Below are positions 17,735-26,307 of a DNA stretch of 64,000 nucleotides, piece by piece. Under the pieces are notes generated by a model. That model saw nothing but the letters and a program-made list of their open reading frames with translations, had not been told where the DNA came from and did not search any database. The first letter of the stretch is position 1, and each line of letters begins with the position of its first letter. The DNA is from Rariglobus sp. (GTDB lineage Bacteria; Verrucomicrobiota; Verrucomicrobiia; Opitutales; Opitutaceae), in NCBI GenBank assembly GCA_029266495.1, contig JAQSWS010000049.1, forward strand, positions 1-64,000. Direction: 5' to 3'. The position numbers and the translations under genes are program-made.

Positions 17735-19681
17735 TCAGTGTTTCTTGTGATTCTTGTCGTCGAGGTGGATGTGGTAGCCGCCGGGGCCTTCGGAGGCCCA
17801 GAGGTAGACGCCCAGGAACATGATCGCTCCGCCGGCGATGGCGCCGATCATGATGTGGTTGACGAAGAAGAGCGCGCCGGTGAGCAAACCCGAGGCCGCG
17901 ATGATCGGGAACCAGGACTGGCTGGGCATGTGGATGCCGCCGTGGGAGGCCTCGTCCGCGGCATGGGCGGCCTGCTCCTTGGCGATTTCGGCCTGATGGT
18001 TTTTCTCATACCAATAGGCGTCGCGGGCATGGACGGTGGGGATGACGTCGAAATTGTGCTCGGGCGGAGGGGTGGAGGGCACGGCCCATTCCAAGGTGCG
18101 GGCATCCCAGACATCGTGGCTGGTCTTTTCGCCTTTGAAGTAGGTGTAGATCATCACGGTGAAATAAATCGCGATGCCGACGCCGAGGATGAGGGCGCCG
18201 ATGGTGGCGATGAGGTTGGCGTCGTTCCAACCCATGTTGCCGTCGTAAACGGCGGTGCGGCGGGGCATGCCGTTCAGGCCGAGGAAATGCATCGGGAAGA
18301 ACGTGATGTTGAAGCCTGAGAAAATGACCCAGAAGGAGAGCTTGCCCCAGAACTCGGAGACCTTGCGTCCGAAGATGAGCGGGAACCAGTAGTGGATGCC
18401 GGCGAGGAGCGCGAAGACCGAGCCGCCGATGAGCACGTAGTGGAAGTGGGCGACGACGAAGTAGCTGTCCTGCTGCTGGGCGTCGGCGGGGGCGGCGGAG
18501 TGCATCACGCCGGAGAAGCCGCCCATCATGAACATCCAGACGAAGCCGAGGGCGAACATCATCGGGGTGCGCATCTGGAGGTGGCCGCCCCAGAGGGTGC
18601 CGATCCAGTTGAAGATTTTGACACCGGTGGGAACGGCGATGGCCATCGTCATGAGGGAGAACGCCGCGGTGGCGACGGTGCCCATGCCGGTGGTGAACAT
18701 GTGGTGCGACCACACGCCGAAGCCGAGGAAACCGATGGTTGCGCCGGAGAAAACGATGATCGGATAGCCGAAGAGGGGCTTGCGCGAGAAGGTGGGGAGG
18801 ATTTCCGAGATGATGCCCATCGCCGGAAGGATGAGGATGTAAACCTCGGGGTGGCCGAAGATCCAGAAGAGGTGCTGCCAGAGAATGGGCAGGCCGCCGT
18901 TGGAGATGTCGAAGAAGGCGGTGCCGAAGGAGCGGTCCATCATCAGCTCGACGAGGGCGATGGTGATCGCGGGGAAGGAGAGGATGATGAGGAAGGCGGT
19001 GACGAGGGTCATCCAGGTGAAGACCGGGAGACGCATCATCGTCATGCCGGGGGCGCGCATGTTGATGATCGTGACGATGAAGTTCAGCGAGCCGACGACC
19101 GAGGACACGCCGAGGATCTGGAGGCCCATGACCCAGAGGTCGGTGGACATGTCATGGGTGAACTGGTTGGAGTAGGCTTTCGAGGTCAGCGGGGCGTAGC
19201 CGAACCAGCCGGCGTCGGGGGCGCCGGACTTCATGAACCAGCCGACGTTGATGACGATGGCACCGGCGAGGAAGACCCAGAAGGCGAAGCCGTTCAGGCG
19301 AGGGAAGGCGACGTCGCGGGCGCCGATCTGGAGCGGCATCATGTAATTGAAGAACGCCGCCGAGAGGGGCATGACCGCGAGGAAGATCATCGTGGTCGCG
19401 TGCATCGTGAACAGCTCGTTATAGAGCTGGTGGGAGATGAACGTGTTGTTGGGGACGGCGAGCTGGAGGCGGATGAGGAGGGCCTCGACGCCGCCCACGA
19501 GGAAGAAGAACAGGGCGGAGATGCCATACATCAGGCCGATCTTCTTGTGGTCGACGGTGGTCAGCCAGCTGACGATGCCGGTCTTGGCGGTCGGGCGGGT
19601 GAGGAGCCAGGAGCGTTTCTCCGCCGGGGGGGCGGTGTGCGTGGCGTGGCCGACGGAGTCGGTTTGGGCGTGTGCGGACAT
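17735..19681 (-). CDS. ctaD: cytochrome c oxidase subunit I
   Basis: Catalytic subunit (648 aa, at least 12 helices) holding low-spin heme a and the heme a3-CuB centre, where oxygen is reduced. The low-spin heme ligand is His94 in FTMHATTMIF. The CuB/cross-linked His-Tyr motif is in FGHPEVYILILP. HHMFTTGM and VAHFHYVLIGG carry the remaining CuB and heme His residues. An about 20-residue polar N-terminus and a C-terminal extension with two extra helices are usual for caa3 types. The ATG at 19681 follows subunit II by 44 bp. Confidence 0.98.
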   Translation of the reverse strand: MSAHAQTDSVGHATHTAPPAEKRSWLLTRPTAKTGIVSWLTTVDHKKIGLMYGISALFFFLVGGVEALLIRLQLAVPNNTFISHQLYNELFTMHATTMIFLAVMPLSAAFFNYMMPLQIGARDVAFPRLNGFAFWVFLAGAIVINVGWFMKSGAPDAGWFGYAPLTSKAYSNQFTHDMSTDLWVMGLQILGVSSVVGSLNFIVTIINMRAPGMTMMRLPVFTWMTLVTAFLIILSFPAITIALVELMMDRSFGTAFFDISNGGLPILWQHLFWIFGHPEVYILILPAMGIISEILPTFSRKPLFGYPIIVFSGATIGFLGFGVWSHHMFTTGMGTVATAAFSLMTMAIAVPTGVKIFNWIGTLWGGHLQMRTPMMFALGFVWMFMMGGFSGVMHSAAPADAQQQDSYFVVAHFHYVLIGGSVFALLAGIHYWFPLIFGRKVSEFWGKLSFWVIFSGFNITFFPMHFLGLNGMPRRTAVYDGNMGWNDANLIATIGALILGVGIAIYFTVMIYTYFKGEKTSHDVWDARTLEWAVPSTPPPEHNFDVIPTVHARDAYWYEKNHQAEIAKEQAAHAADEASHGGIHMPSQSWFPIIAASGLLTGALFFVNHIMIGAIAGGAIMFLGVYLWASEGPGGYHIHLDDKNHKKH

Positions 19682-19725
19682 GGGTGCGTTCGGTCGGTCT
19701 GTCGGTCTGTTTAAAGTCGGGAAAA

Positions 19726-21024
19726 TTACTTGAGGCTGTGCAGGTAGCTCACGAGGGCGCGGGCCTCGTCGTCGTTGATCACGATGTTGTGACCGGTGGG
19801 TTTGCCGGTGTCCTTGTCGAGGTTGATGTAGCCGGCCATGGTGGTGCCGCCGGTCATGGGCACGCCGACAAACATCTTGTTGCCGGGTTTGACCTCGTCG
19901 GGATGGACAATCCAGCGATGGAGGTTTTCCGGCGTGTTTTCGAGGAGGCCGGCGGCGATGGTGGTGCGGGCGCCGACGCGGGTGAGGTCCGGGGCGGTGG
20001 TGCCGTTAAAGTCATGGCCGCGCACGGTGTGGCAGCTCACGCAGGTTTTTTGCTGGAAGAGCTGGCGGCCTTGGGCGATGAGGGCGGGGTTTTCGCCTGC
20101 ATTCACATTCTGCTGTTTTTCCCAGTTGGCGAAGGGCGCGGCGTCGAACTCGGCGGACCAGCCGGGGGCGTTGCGGCCGGGGTTCTTGAATTCGTAGGGT
20201 GCGGCGGGCGAGCCGGTGACGGGAGCGTCGGCGGCGACGGAGCGCGCAGGGGTCTTCTGGCGGGCGACCCAGGTGGCGAAGGCGGCCTCGTCGAGGGCGA
20301 TCACGCGGAAGCGCATGACGGCGTGGGATTCGCCGCAATACTCGGCGCACTGGCCCCAGAAGTAGCCGGGCTGGTCGGCTTCGAGCCAGAGGTGGTTGCC
20401 GCGGTTCGGGATCATGTCGACCTTGCCGGCAAGCTTCGGCACCCAGAACGAGTGAATGACGTCGGTGGTGCGGAGATTGATGCGCACCGGGCGGCCCGCG
20501 GGAATGACGAGTTCGTTCGCGGCGACAAGTGTGCCGGTGCCGTCGATCTGCTCCTTGGGGTATTCGAACTTAAACCACCATTGGTAGCCGATCGCGTTTA
20601 CCTCGTAGGCGTTTTCCTTTCGCTCGGCGGGGATGTCGTAGCTATACCAGATGGACTTGAGGGTGGGGACGGCGATGAAGACGAGGGCGAGGACGGAGAG
20701 GCCGATGAGGCTGAGTTCGATGAGCGGATTGCCGTGGCCCTGATGGGGGATGGCGGCGTGGGGGTCATCGGTCTTGCGTGCTTTGAACTTCAGCGTGGCG
20801 TAGGACAGGATGCTGACGACGATCACGAAGGTGATGCCGGTGACCCACAGGGTGACGTAGAACACGTCGAGCTGGGACTTGGCGACGGGACCGTGGGTGT
20901 CGAACGTCGACTGGGGGCCGGTGAGCCACTGGAACCAGCCGCCGAGGAAGAGCGGCATGGCGGCTACGGCCGCGCAGGAAAGGGCGCGGCGCTTAAGCGG
21001 ACGAAAAAGAGACGTGAAGGTCAT
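19726..21024 (-). CDS. ctaC: cytochrome c oxidase subunit II with fused cytochrome c domain (caa3 type)
   Basis: Electron-entry subunit of 432 aa. Two N-terminal helices (about 55-75 and 102-120) anchor a cupredoxin domain. CuA ligands are visible at His191 (DVIHSFWVP), Cys226, Cys230, His234 and Met237 (CAEYCGESHAVM). A C-terminal cytochrome c domain has CVSCH at 328-332. The fused heme c makes this a caa3 oxidase that takes electrons from soluble cytochrome c or from a bc-type complex. The ATG at 21024 is preferred over a TTG ten codons upstream. It is the first gene of the operon. Confidence 0.97.
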   Translation of the reverse strand: MTFTSLFRPLKRRALSCAAVAAMPLFLGGWFQWLTGPQSTFDTHGPVAKSQLDVFYVTLWVTGITFVIVVSILSYATLKFKARKTDDPHAAIPHQGHGNPLIELSLIGLSVLALVFIAVPTLKSIWYSYDIPAERKENAYEVNAIGYQWWFKFEYPKEQIDGTGTLVAANELVIPAGRPVRINLRTTDVIHSFWVPKLAGKVDMIPNRGNHLWLEADQPGYFWGQCAEYCGESHAVMRFRVIALDEAAFATWVARQKTPARSVAADAPVTGSPAAPYEFKNPGRNAPGWSAEFDAAPFANWEKQQNVNAGENPALIAQGRQLFQQKTCVSCHTVRGHDFNGTTAPDLTRVGARTTIAAGLLENTPENLHRWIVHPDEVKPGNKMFVGVPMTGGTTMAGYINLDKDTGKPTGHNIVINDDEARALVSYLHSLK

Positions 21025-21271
21025 TTGGGCCGGAAGAGTGGGCCCGTTGGTCAAACGGGCGACTGAGAGAGAATAAACGGACAGAGGGTCCGCAAGAGGA
21101 TGGGCATTTCAAGCCATAAAACGATCCATGATGCAGGTAATAAGTTGTGCGGATATGCAGGTATTAAAATTAAATGCCCGGGGTTTGCCCGTTCGGGGTG
21201 AGATTTCCCAACTGCATTGATGACGCGGGCTTGCTTGCGCGTTTAGGGTTGCGCAGCGTCCCGTGGTTTTC
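21025..21271. promoter_or_regulatory. divergent promoter region, oxidase operon / MoxR operon
   Basis: The only AT-rich stretch in this part of the window; it must hold promoters for both directions. It contains a direct repeat ATGCAGGTA at 21131-21139 and 21155-21163 (24-bp spacing), each followed by an AT-rich run (AATAA, TTAAAATT). This looks like a candidate operator. I cannot assign convincing -35/-10 pairs. Confidence 0.5.
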
Positions 21272-22576
21272 ATGGCCTCCGCAACTTCCCCGCACTTTTG
21301 GGCAAGGACGATTTCCGGCCTGACCGTGCGCATCAACGGCGCGTTGTGGCTGGAGCGGTTTTCTCCGGGTGCCTTCGCGGTGGCGGTGGCGGCCTCTATT
21401 GCAATTTATGCGCTTCGGCGGCTGCACGTCGCGACGGACTGGGGCTGGGTCCTGCTGGCGGCGGGCCTGGTCGTGGCAGGCGGCGTATCCTGGCTGCGGA
21501 TGCGGCGGCACCGGTTCTCGCGGACGGATGCACGGGTTCTCCTGGAATACCGGCTGCGGCTCGACACGGGGTTGACGGCGGCCGAGGCGGGACTGGCACC
21601 CTGGCCGGCGCGCCGGCCGGTGCCGGCGGGCATGCTGCGCTGGCGTTCCCCCGCGGTGACCGGCTGGCTGGGTGCGGCGGCGGTGCTCGTGCTGGCAGGG
21701 GTGTGGCTGCCGGTGCCCGCGACGGACTCCGTTGCGGTGCGTCCGATCGAGAAGCCCCCTGCGCTGATGCAGACCGAGGCGTGGCTTGAGGCGCTTTCGA
21801 AGCTGGATGTGATTGAGCCGGCCTCGGTGGAGCCACTGGCCGCCCGTGCGGAGGAGCTGTCGCGACTGTCGCCGGAAAAACAATACGCGCATTCCGGGCT
21901 GGAGGCCGCCGATGCGTTGCGCGAGCAGACCTCCGCCGCCATGCAGGGACTCGCCCATGCATTGGAGAACGCATCGGCCGCGCTGATGCCGATGGAGCAG
22001 GCGGGCTCTCCGCTCACGACCGAACAACTCAAGAGTGTGGGTGAACGCCTGGAGGCGGCCTTGCGCGGGATGCGCGAGGGTTCATTGAAGGTCAGCCCTG
22101 ATTTGTTGAAGGCGTGCGAGGCCTGTGCGGGGAATCCGCGGGCGCTCACCCCGGGGGAGGCCGCGCAGCTCCGCAAGAGCCTCGCCCAAGCCGGCGGACA
22201 ATTGCGCGGAGTGCGGGGCGCGGAAGGCGCGGGTGCGCAGATCGCCGGCATTTCCGGAATCGTGATGATGCCAGGGGCCGCGCCCGGGCAGGGCGGCGTC
22301 AATCGCGGGCCGGGCGAGGCGCCGCTTTCGTTTTCGGATACCGCCAGCGACACGGGACCGGGCAAAACCGAGACCGTTTCCAATAATGATCTCTCGCGCG
22401 CGGCGATGGGTGACCTGCTCGGCACGCAGACCGGCGAGCACGACCTTGATCCGTCCCGCGCCCAAGGGATCACCTCGGGGGGGGCGCCCGCCGCCACGGC
22501 CGCCGGCGGCGAAGCCGTCTGGGTCAACCGCCTTACGCCCGCCGAGCGCGCGGCGCTCTCTTCATTTTTTAAGTAA
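21272..22576 (+). CDS. hypothetical membrane protein, first gene of MoxR-VWA operon
   Basis: A 434-residue protein not recognised as a named family. Two membrane helices are near the N-terminus (about 28-45 and 52-68) and a third near 125-145. A long periplasmic or cytoplasmic tail follows, with Ala/Glu-rich helical stretches (about 165-270, coiled-coil prone) and Gly-rich linkers (about 300-400). Large helical proteins like this often open MoxR/DUF58/VWA operons, which suggests a scaffold role. The ATG at 21272 is preferred over GTG 21263. The moxR start follows five bases after the stop. Confidence 0.75.
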   Translation: MASATSPHFWARTISGLTVRINGALWLERFSPGAFAVAVAASIAIYALRRLHVATDWGWVLLAAGLVVAGGVSWLRMRRHRFSRTDARVLLEYRLRLDTGLTAAEAGLAPWPARRPVPAGMLRWRSPAVTGWLGAAAVLVLAGVWLPVPATDSVAVRPIEKPPALMQTEAWLEALSKLDVIEPASVEPLAARAEELSRLSPEKQYAHSGLEAADALREQTSAAMQGLAHALENASAALMPMEQAGSPLTTEQLKSVGERLEAALRGMREGSLKVSPDLLKACEACAGNPRALTPGEAAQLRKSLAQAGGQLRGVRGAEGAGAQIAGISGIVMMPGAAPGQGGVNRGPGEAPLSFSDTASDTGPGKTETVSNNDLSRAAMGDLLGTQTGEHDLDPSRAQGITSGGAPAATAAGGEAVWVNRLTPAERAALSSFFK

Positions 22577-22581
22577 TCTTG

Positions 22582-23622
22582 ATGCCCATGTCGTCTTCAC
22601 CGTCCCCCGCCGTTTTATCGGAAGCCGAGCTTTCCTCGGCGTCCGCCACGCTCACCCGGTTGCTCGAAACGCTCGACACGGTGCTCTTTGGCCAGCGCGA
22701 GCTGATCGAGCTGGTCGTGATCGGCGTGCTGGCGCGCGGACACATCCTGCTCGAAGGCCTGCCGGGTCTCGGCAAAACCGAACTCGTCAAGGGCCTTGCC
22801 CATACGCTGGGCCTTGATGCCCGGCGCGTGCAATTCACGCCCGACCTGCTGCCGGGCGACATCACCGGCAATCCCATTCTCCAAGAGGTCGACGGACAGC
22901 GGCAGTTCGTTTTTCAACGCGGGCCGATTTTTGCGAACATCCTGCTGGCCGACGAAATCAACCGCGCCTCTCCAAAGACCCAGTCGGCGCTGCTCGAAGC
23001 GATGCAGGAGCGTCGTGTCACCGCCGGCGGCGACACCCATGCGCTGCCCGATCCGTTCTTCGTGCTCGCCACGCAGAATCCGATCGAACTCGAAGGCACC
23101 TATCCGCTGCCCGAGGCGCAGCTCGATCGTTTTCTGTTCAAGGTCGAGGTGACGCGCAATGCGACCGAAGTGCTGCAACGCATCGTGCTGAACCGTGAGA
23201 TCGGCTCGTCGCCGGTCGTCGCCCCGGTGCTGACGCCGGTGGAATTCTCCGCGCTGCTCGCGCAAGTCCGCCGCGTGCACGTGCCCGAGGTGGTGGCCAA
23301 CTACATCGCGCGTCTCGTCAACGCCACGCATCCGGGCGAGTCCGCCGCGGCGTCCGGCGTGCGTTTCGGCGCGAGTCCGCGCGCGGCGCTCGCGCTGGCC
23401 GCCGCCGCGAAGGCGCGCGGCCTGCGTCATGGACGCCCGCATGCGAGTTTCGAGGACGTGCAGGCGGTCGCGCGTCCGGTGCTGGCGCATCGCATCCTGC
23501 TTGATCATGGCGCGCGGCTTGACGGCGCGACCACGGCGGGCGTGGTGGACAAACTTCTCGCGGAGATTCCCGTGCAGTCGAAGCCGCTTCCATCGTCGCT
23601 CGCGGCGGCGAAGATCGCCTGA
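22582..23622 (+). CDS. MoxR-family AAA+ ATPase
   Basis: Cytoplasmic chaperone-like ATPase (346 aa) of the MoxR branch, generally paired with VWA-domain proteins to activate or assemble a partner complex. Walker A GLPGLGKT is at 59-66 and Walker B LLADEINRA at 121-129. Sensor 1 is in VLATQNPIELEGTYPLPEAQ, and the arginine-rich lid has GASPRAALALAAAAKA. The ATG at 22582 (MPMSSSPS) is chosen over the TTG just before it. Confidence 0.95.
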   Translation: MPMSSSPSPAVLSEAELSSASATLTRLLETLDTVLFGQRELIELVVIGVLARGHILLEGLPGLGKTELVKGLAHTLGLDARRVQFTPDLLPGDITGNPILQEVDGQRQFVFQRGPIFANILLADEINRASPKTQSALLEAMQERRVTAGGDTHALPDPFFVLATQNPIELEGTYPLPEAQLDRFLFKVEVTRNATEVLQRIVLNREIGSSPVVAPVLTPVEFSALLAQVRRVHVPEVVANYIARLVNATHPGESAAASGVRFGASPRAALALAAAAKARGLRHGRPHASFEDVQAVARPVLAHRILLDHGARLDGATTAGVVDKLLAEIPVQSKPLPSSLAAAKIA

Positions 23623-23650
23623 GTTTTTCTTCAACAACCCACCTTTCCTC

Positions 23651-25312
23651 GTGAACTGTTTTTTGCTGTTCCGCCGGTTTCGCTCAACGCGGTCCGTTGT
23701 TTTTGTGGCGATGGTTGCATTGGCCGGACTGCACGAGGCGGGGGCGGCGCAAAATGACGTCATGATGCAGCCCGATGCGGAGGCGGCGATCCGGCTGACA
23801 TCGATCAATTCAAACTGGGACGGACTCGGCTGGCAGCCGGTGCTGGTGCGCATCGAGAATCGCGCCCAGCAGGCGCGCACCTGGAAATTCGATTTTAATG
23901 TGGGGGCCGCTCACTACAGGGGTGGGGAAACCGTGATGACGCCGGCCGTCATCACCGTTCCATCCCGCGGCACCAGTGAGGTGGTGGTGTTCGTGGCGGG
24001 ACCGGGACGGTCCTCCTCGGGGAGCTACAACCGGACGGTGTGGTGGGGCGCGGATGTGAGCGGCCCCGGCGTGGCCATCGGCCAGGTCTCCGGCCTCTCG
24101 GGATCGCGCCAACTCGATTTTGCGCAGATTGCGACGACATCGCGCATGGAGGAGGCGGTCCGCCGTCTGATGCCGGCGGCTCCAACCGTCGGGCACGGTT
24201 CGTTGCCCTACGAGGTGGAGTCGATCGACCCGGTGCGATGGCCGGCGGACTGGCGCGTGTGGTCGTCGTTTTCGCATCTGGTGCTGGCGGGCGATGACTA
24301 TGACCGGCTCGACGGAGCGCGTCGCAACGCGCTCCGCGAGTGGGTGGCGCAGGGCGGGGTGCTTTGGATTGTCCCGGACGGCGGCCGCCCGGGTGGCGAG
24401 ACTCCGAAGATCCGCCACGGGCTTGGGTGGATTCACAGCCGGCTGGACACGCTTTGGGCGAGCACGGGAAAGGATGCCATCCTGCGCGCCGAACCCTGGC
24501 AGACGGTTGCCGAATTGATCACGAGCGACGATCGGGGCGACTGGGAGCTGGACCAGCCCATCGTGGCGCTGATCATTTTCCTGGTGATTTTCGGCATCGT
24601 GGTGGGGCCGATCAACGTGTTTGTGTTCGCGCCGGTGTCGCGGCGCCAGCGGTTGTTCGTGACGGTGCCGGCGCTGTCGCTTGGCGCCTCCTTGTTGCTC
24701 GGCGTGGTGATCGTGGCGAAGGACGGTTTCGGCGGCGAAGGTGCGCGCCGGTCGCTGGTCGTGTTGCTGCCGGGCGAGAACAAGGCGGCGGTTTTTCAGC
24801 AGCAGGTCGCACGCACCGGTGTGTTGTTGCGGAAGGAATTTGCATTGCCCGCGGACACGTCGATCTCGTTGGGAAGCGGCGGCTCGCGGGGAGTAACGGG
24901 TTCCCGCGCACTTGAGCGCGCCGGTGACACGGCTTCCGGCGAATGGTTCACCAGCCGCGCGATGCAGACCCACGATCTCCGGCGCATCACGCCGACGCGC
25001 GCCCGGGTCGAGCTGGTCGACGGCGGCGTGAACGGACGCGCGCCGGTCGTGCAATCAAGCGTGACCACGGTGCTGCGGGATTTTCGCTACGTGGACGCAG
25101 GGGGAAAGCGGTGGGCCGCCGAAAGCCTGCCGCCGGGGACGCGCGTGACGCTGTCACCCGTGACGACGGAGGACCGGGGCGACGTCCCTGGATTTTTCAG
25201 GGCCTACGGCGGTGCGACCGATCTGGCGCCGTTGAACACGCACGCGTCCATCCGGTGGAAAGAAGAGACCATCATTTATACCGGCCGCGTGGAGGCGGCC
25301 CGCCAGCCATGA
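23651..25312 (+). CDS. hypothetical exported/membrane protein of MoxR-VWA operon
   Basis: A 553-residue protein with an N-terminal signal (FLLFRRF start, cleavage likely after GAGAA). A predicted extracytoplasmic region of about 270 residues follows, then two membrane helices (about 296-320 and 328-350: IIFLVIFGIVVGPINVFVFA, then LSLGASLLLGVVIVAK) and a soluble tail. The early part contains a beta-rich ligand-like segment and, around residues 150-270, a region compatible with a GATase-like fold (HLVLAGDDYDRLDGARRNAL, GGVLWIVPDGG). Function is unknown. GTG 23651 is chosen; the frame is open upstream only as overlap with moxR. The ABC gene starts inside its stop (ATGA). Confidence 0.75.
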   Translation: MNCFLLFRRFRSTRSVVFVAMVALAGLHEAGAAQNDVMMQPDAEAAIRLTSINSNWDGLGWQPVLVRIENRAQQARTWKFDFNVGAAHYRGGETVMTPAVITVPSRGTSEVVVFVAGPGRSSSGSYNRTVWWGADVSGPGVAIGQVSGLSGSRQLDFAQIATTSRMEEAVRRLMPAAPTVGHGSLPYEVESIDPVRWPADWRVWSSFSHLVLAGDDYDRLDGARRNALREWVAQGGVLWIVPDGGRPGGETPKIRHGLGWIHSRLDTLWASTGKDAILRAEPWQTVAELITSDDRGDWELDQPIVALIIFLVIFGIVVGPINVFVFAPVSRRQRLFVTVPALSLGASLLLGVVIVAKDGFGGEGARRSLVVLLPGENKAAVFQQQVARTGVLLRKEFALPADTSISLGSGGSRGVTGSRALERAGDTASGEWFTSRAMQTHDLRRITPTRARVELVDGGVNGRAPVVQSSVTTVLRDFRYVDAGGKRWAAESLPPGTRVTLSPVTTEDRGDVPGFFRAYGGATDLAPLNTHASIRWKEETIIYTGRVEAARQP

Positions 25313-26307
25313 GCACACCTCTTGTAGAAGTTGAAAACCTGACGCGGCATTTCGGCCACGTGCGCGCGGTCGACGGCGTGTCGTTCACGCTCAACGCCGG
25401 GCAGGTCGTCGGCCTGATCGGGGCCAACGGCGCGGGCAAGACCACGACGATGCGCATCCTCGCCTCGCTCGATGTGCCGGACGGCGGGACGGTGCGTATC
25501 GGCGGAGTGGATATTGTCGATCATCCGAACCGCGTGCGCCGCCGGCTGGGATGGATGCCGGATCATTTTTCCGCCTACAAGGACACCACGGTGGGCGACT
25601 ACCTGGATTTCTTCGGGCGGGCGCATGGCTTGCGCGGGCGGGAACTCGCGAAGCGCGTGAGCGAGGTGATGGAGTTTACCGATCTGGCGCCGCTGAACGC
25701 ACGGCCGATGGATGCGTTGTCCAAGGGGCAAACACAGCGCCTCTGCCTCGGGCGCATGCTGCTCAACGATCCCGAGTTCATGATCCTTGACGAACCGGCG
25801 GCCGGGCTCGATCCGAAGGCACGGCTCGAATTCAAGAATCTCGTGCGCATCCTGCGCGACCGGGGGAAGACCTTGCTCATCAGTTCGCACATCCTGTCGG
25901 AGCTGGGCGAGATGTGCGACACGCTCCTTTTCATGGATGCGGGGCGGGTCGTTCACCATGGCGACCGGCATAGCTTGCAGCGTTTGGATTCCGAAGCGCT
26001 CGCGGTGTTTGAAATCACGGTGCATGGAGACGTGGAGGCGTTGGGGAACTGGCTCGCGGTGCGACCGGGTTGGAAACTCGTCGAAACGCTGCGCACCGGC
26101 GCCCGCGCGGAGTTTGCGCAGTCGGACCCCGCGTCGATCGCGGCCGAGGTGCGCCGGCTCGCGGCCGACCTGCACCTGGTGGAGTTCCGCCGTCAGGAAC
26201 GGCGATTGGAAGAGGCGTTTGTCGATATGTTGCGGCAGGGGGCCCGGCCGGCGATCAAGCCGCCTCCACTGCCGGCGGTGTCCGTCAACGGGGAGATCAA
26301 ATCATGA
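25309..26307 (+). CDS. ABC transporter ATP-binding protein
   Basis: ATPase of 332 aa of the ABC-2/CcmA-like group. Walker A GANGAGKT is at 38-45, the signature is LSKGQTQRLCLGRML, and Walker B is EFMILDEPAAGLD with the H-loop His in LLISSHILSEL. The last 90 or so residues form an accessory domain typical of GldA/NatA-type ATPases. It overlaps its neighbours by 4 bp on both sides (ATGA), so it is locked in expression with the permease downstream. Confidence 0.95.
   Translation: MSTPLVEVENLTRHFGHVRAVDGVSFTLNAGQVVGLIGANGAGKTTTMRILASLDVPDGGTVRIGGVDIVDHPNRVRRRLGWMPDHFSAYKDTTVGDYLDFFGRAHGLRGRELAKRVSEVMEFTDLAPLNARPMDALSKGQTQRLCLGRMLLNDPEFMILDEPAAGLDPKARLEFKNLVRILRDRGKTLLISSHILSELGEMCDTLLFMDAGRVVHHGDRHSLQRLDSEALAVFEITVHGDVEALGNWLAVRPGWKLVETLRTGARAEFAQSDPASIAAEVRRLAADLHLVEFRRQERRLEEAFVDMLRQGARPAIKPPPLPAVSVNGEIKS

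Noticed and set aside
18392-21066. Long plus-strand open frames opposite oxidase subunits I and II (up to about 460 codons)
   Set aside because: They are mirror frames of GC-rich genes, with extreme Gly/Glu/Asp/His bias and no domain. The minus-strand proteins have all catalytic residues.
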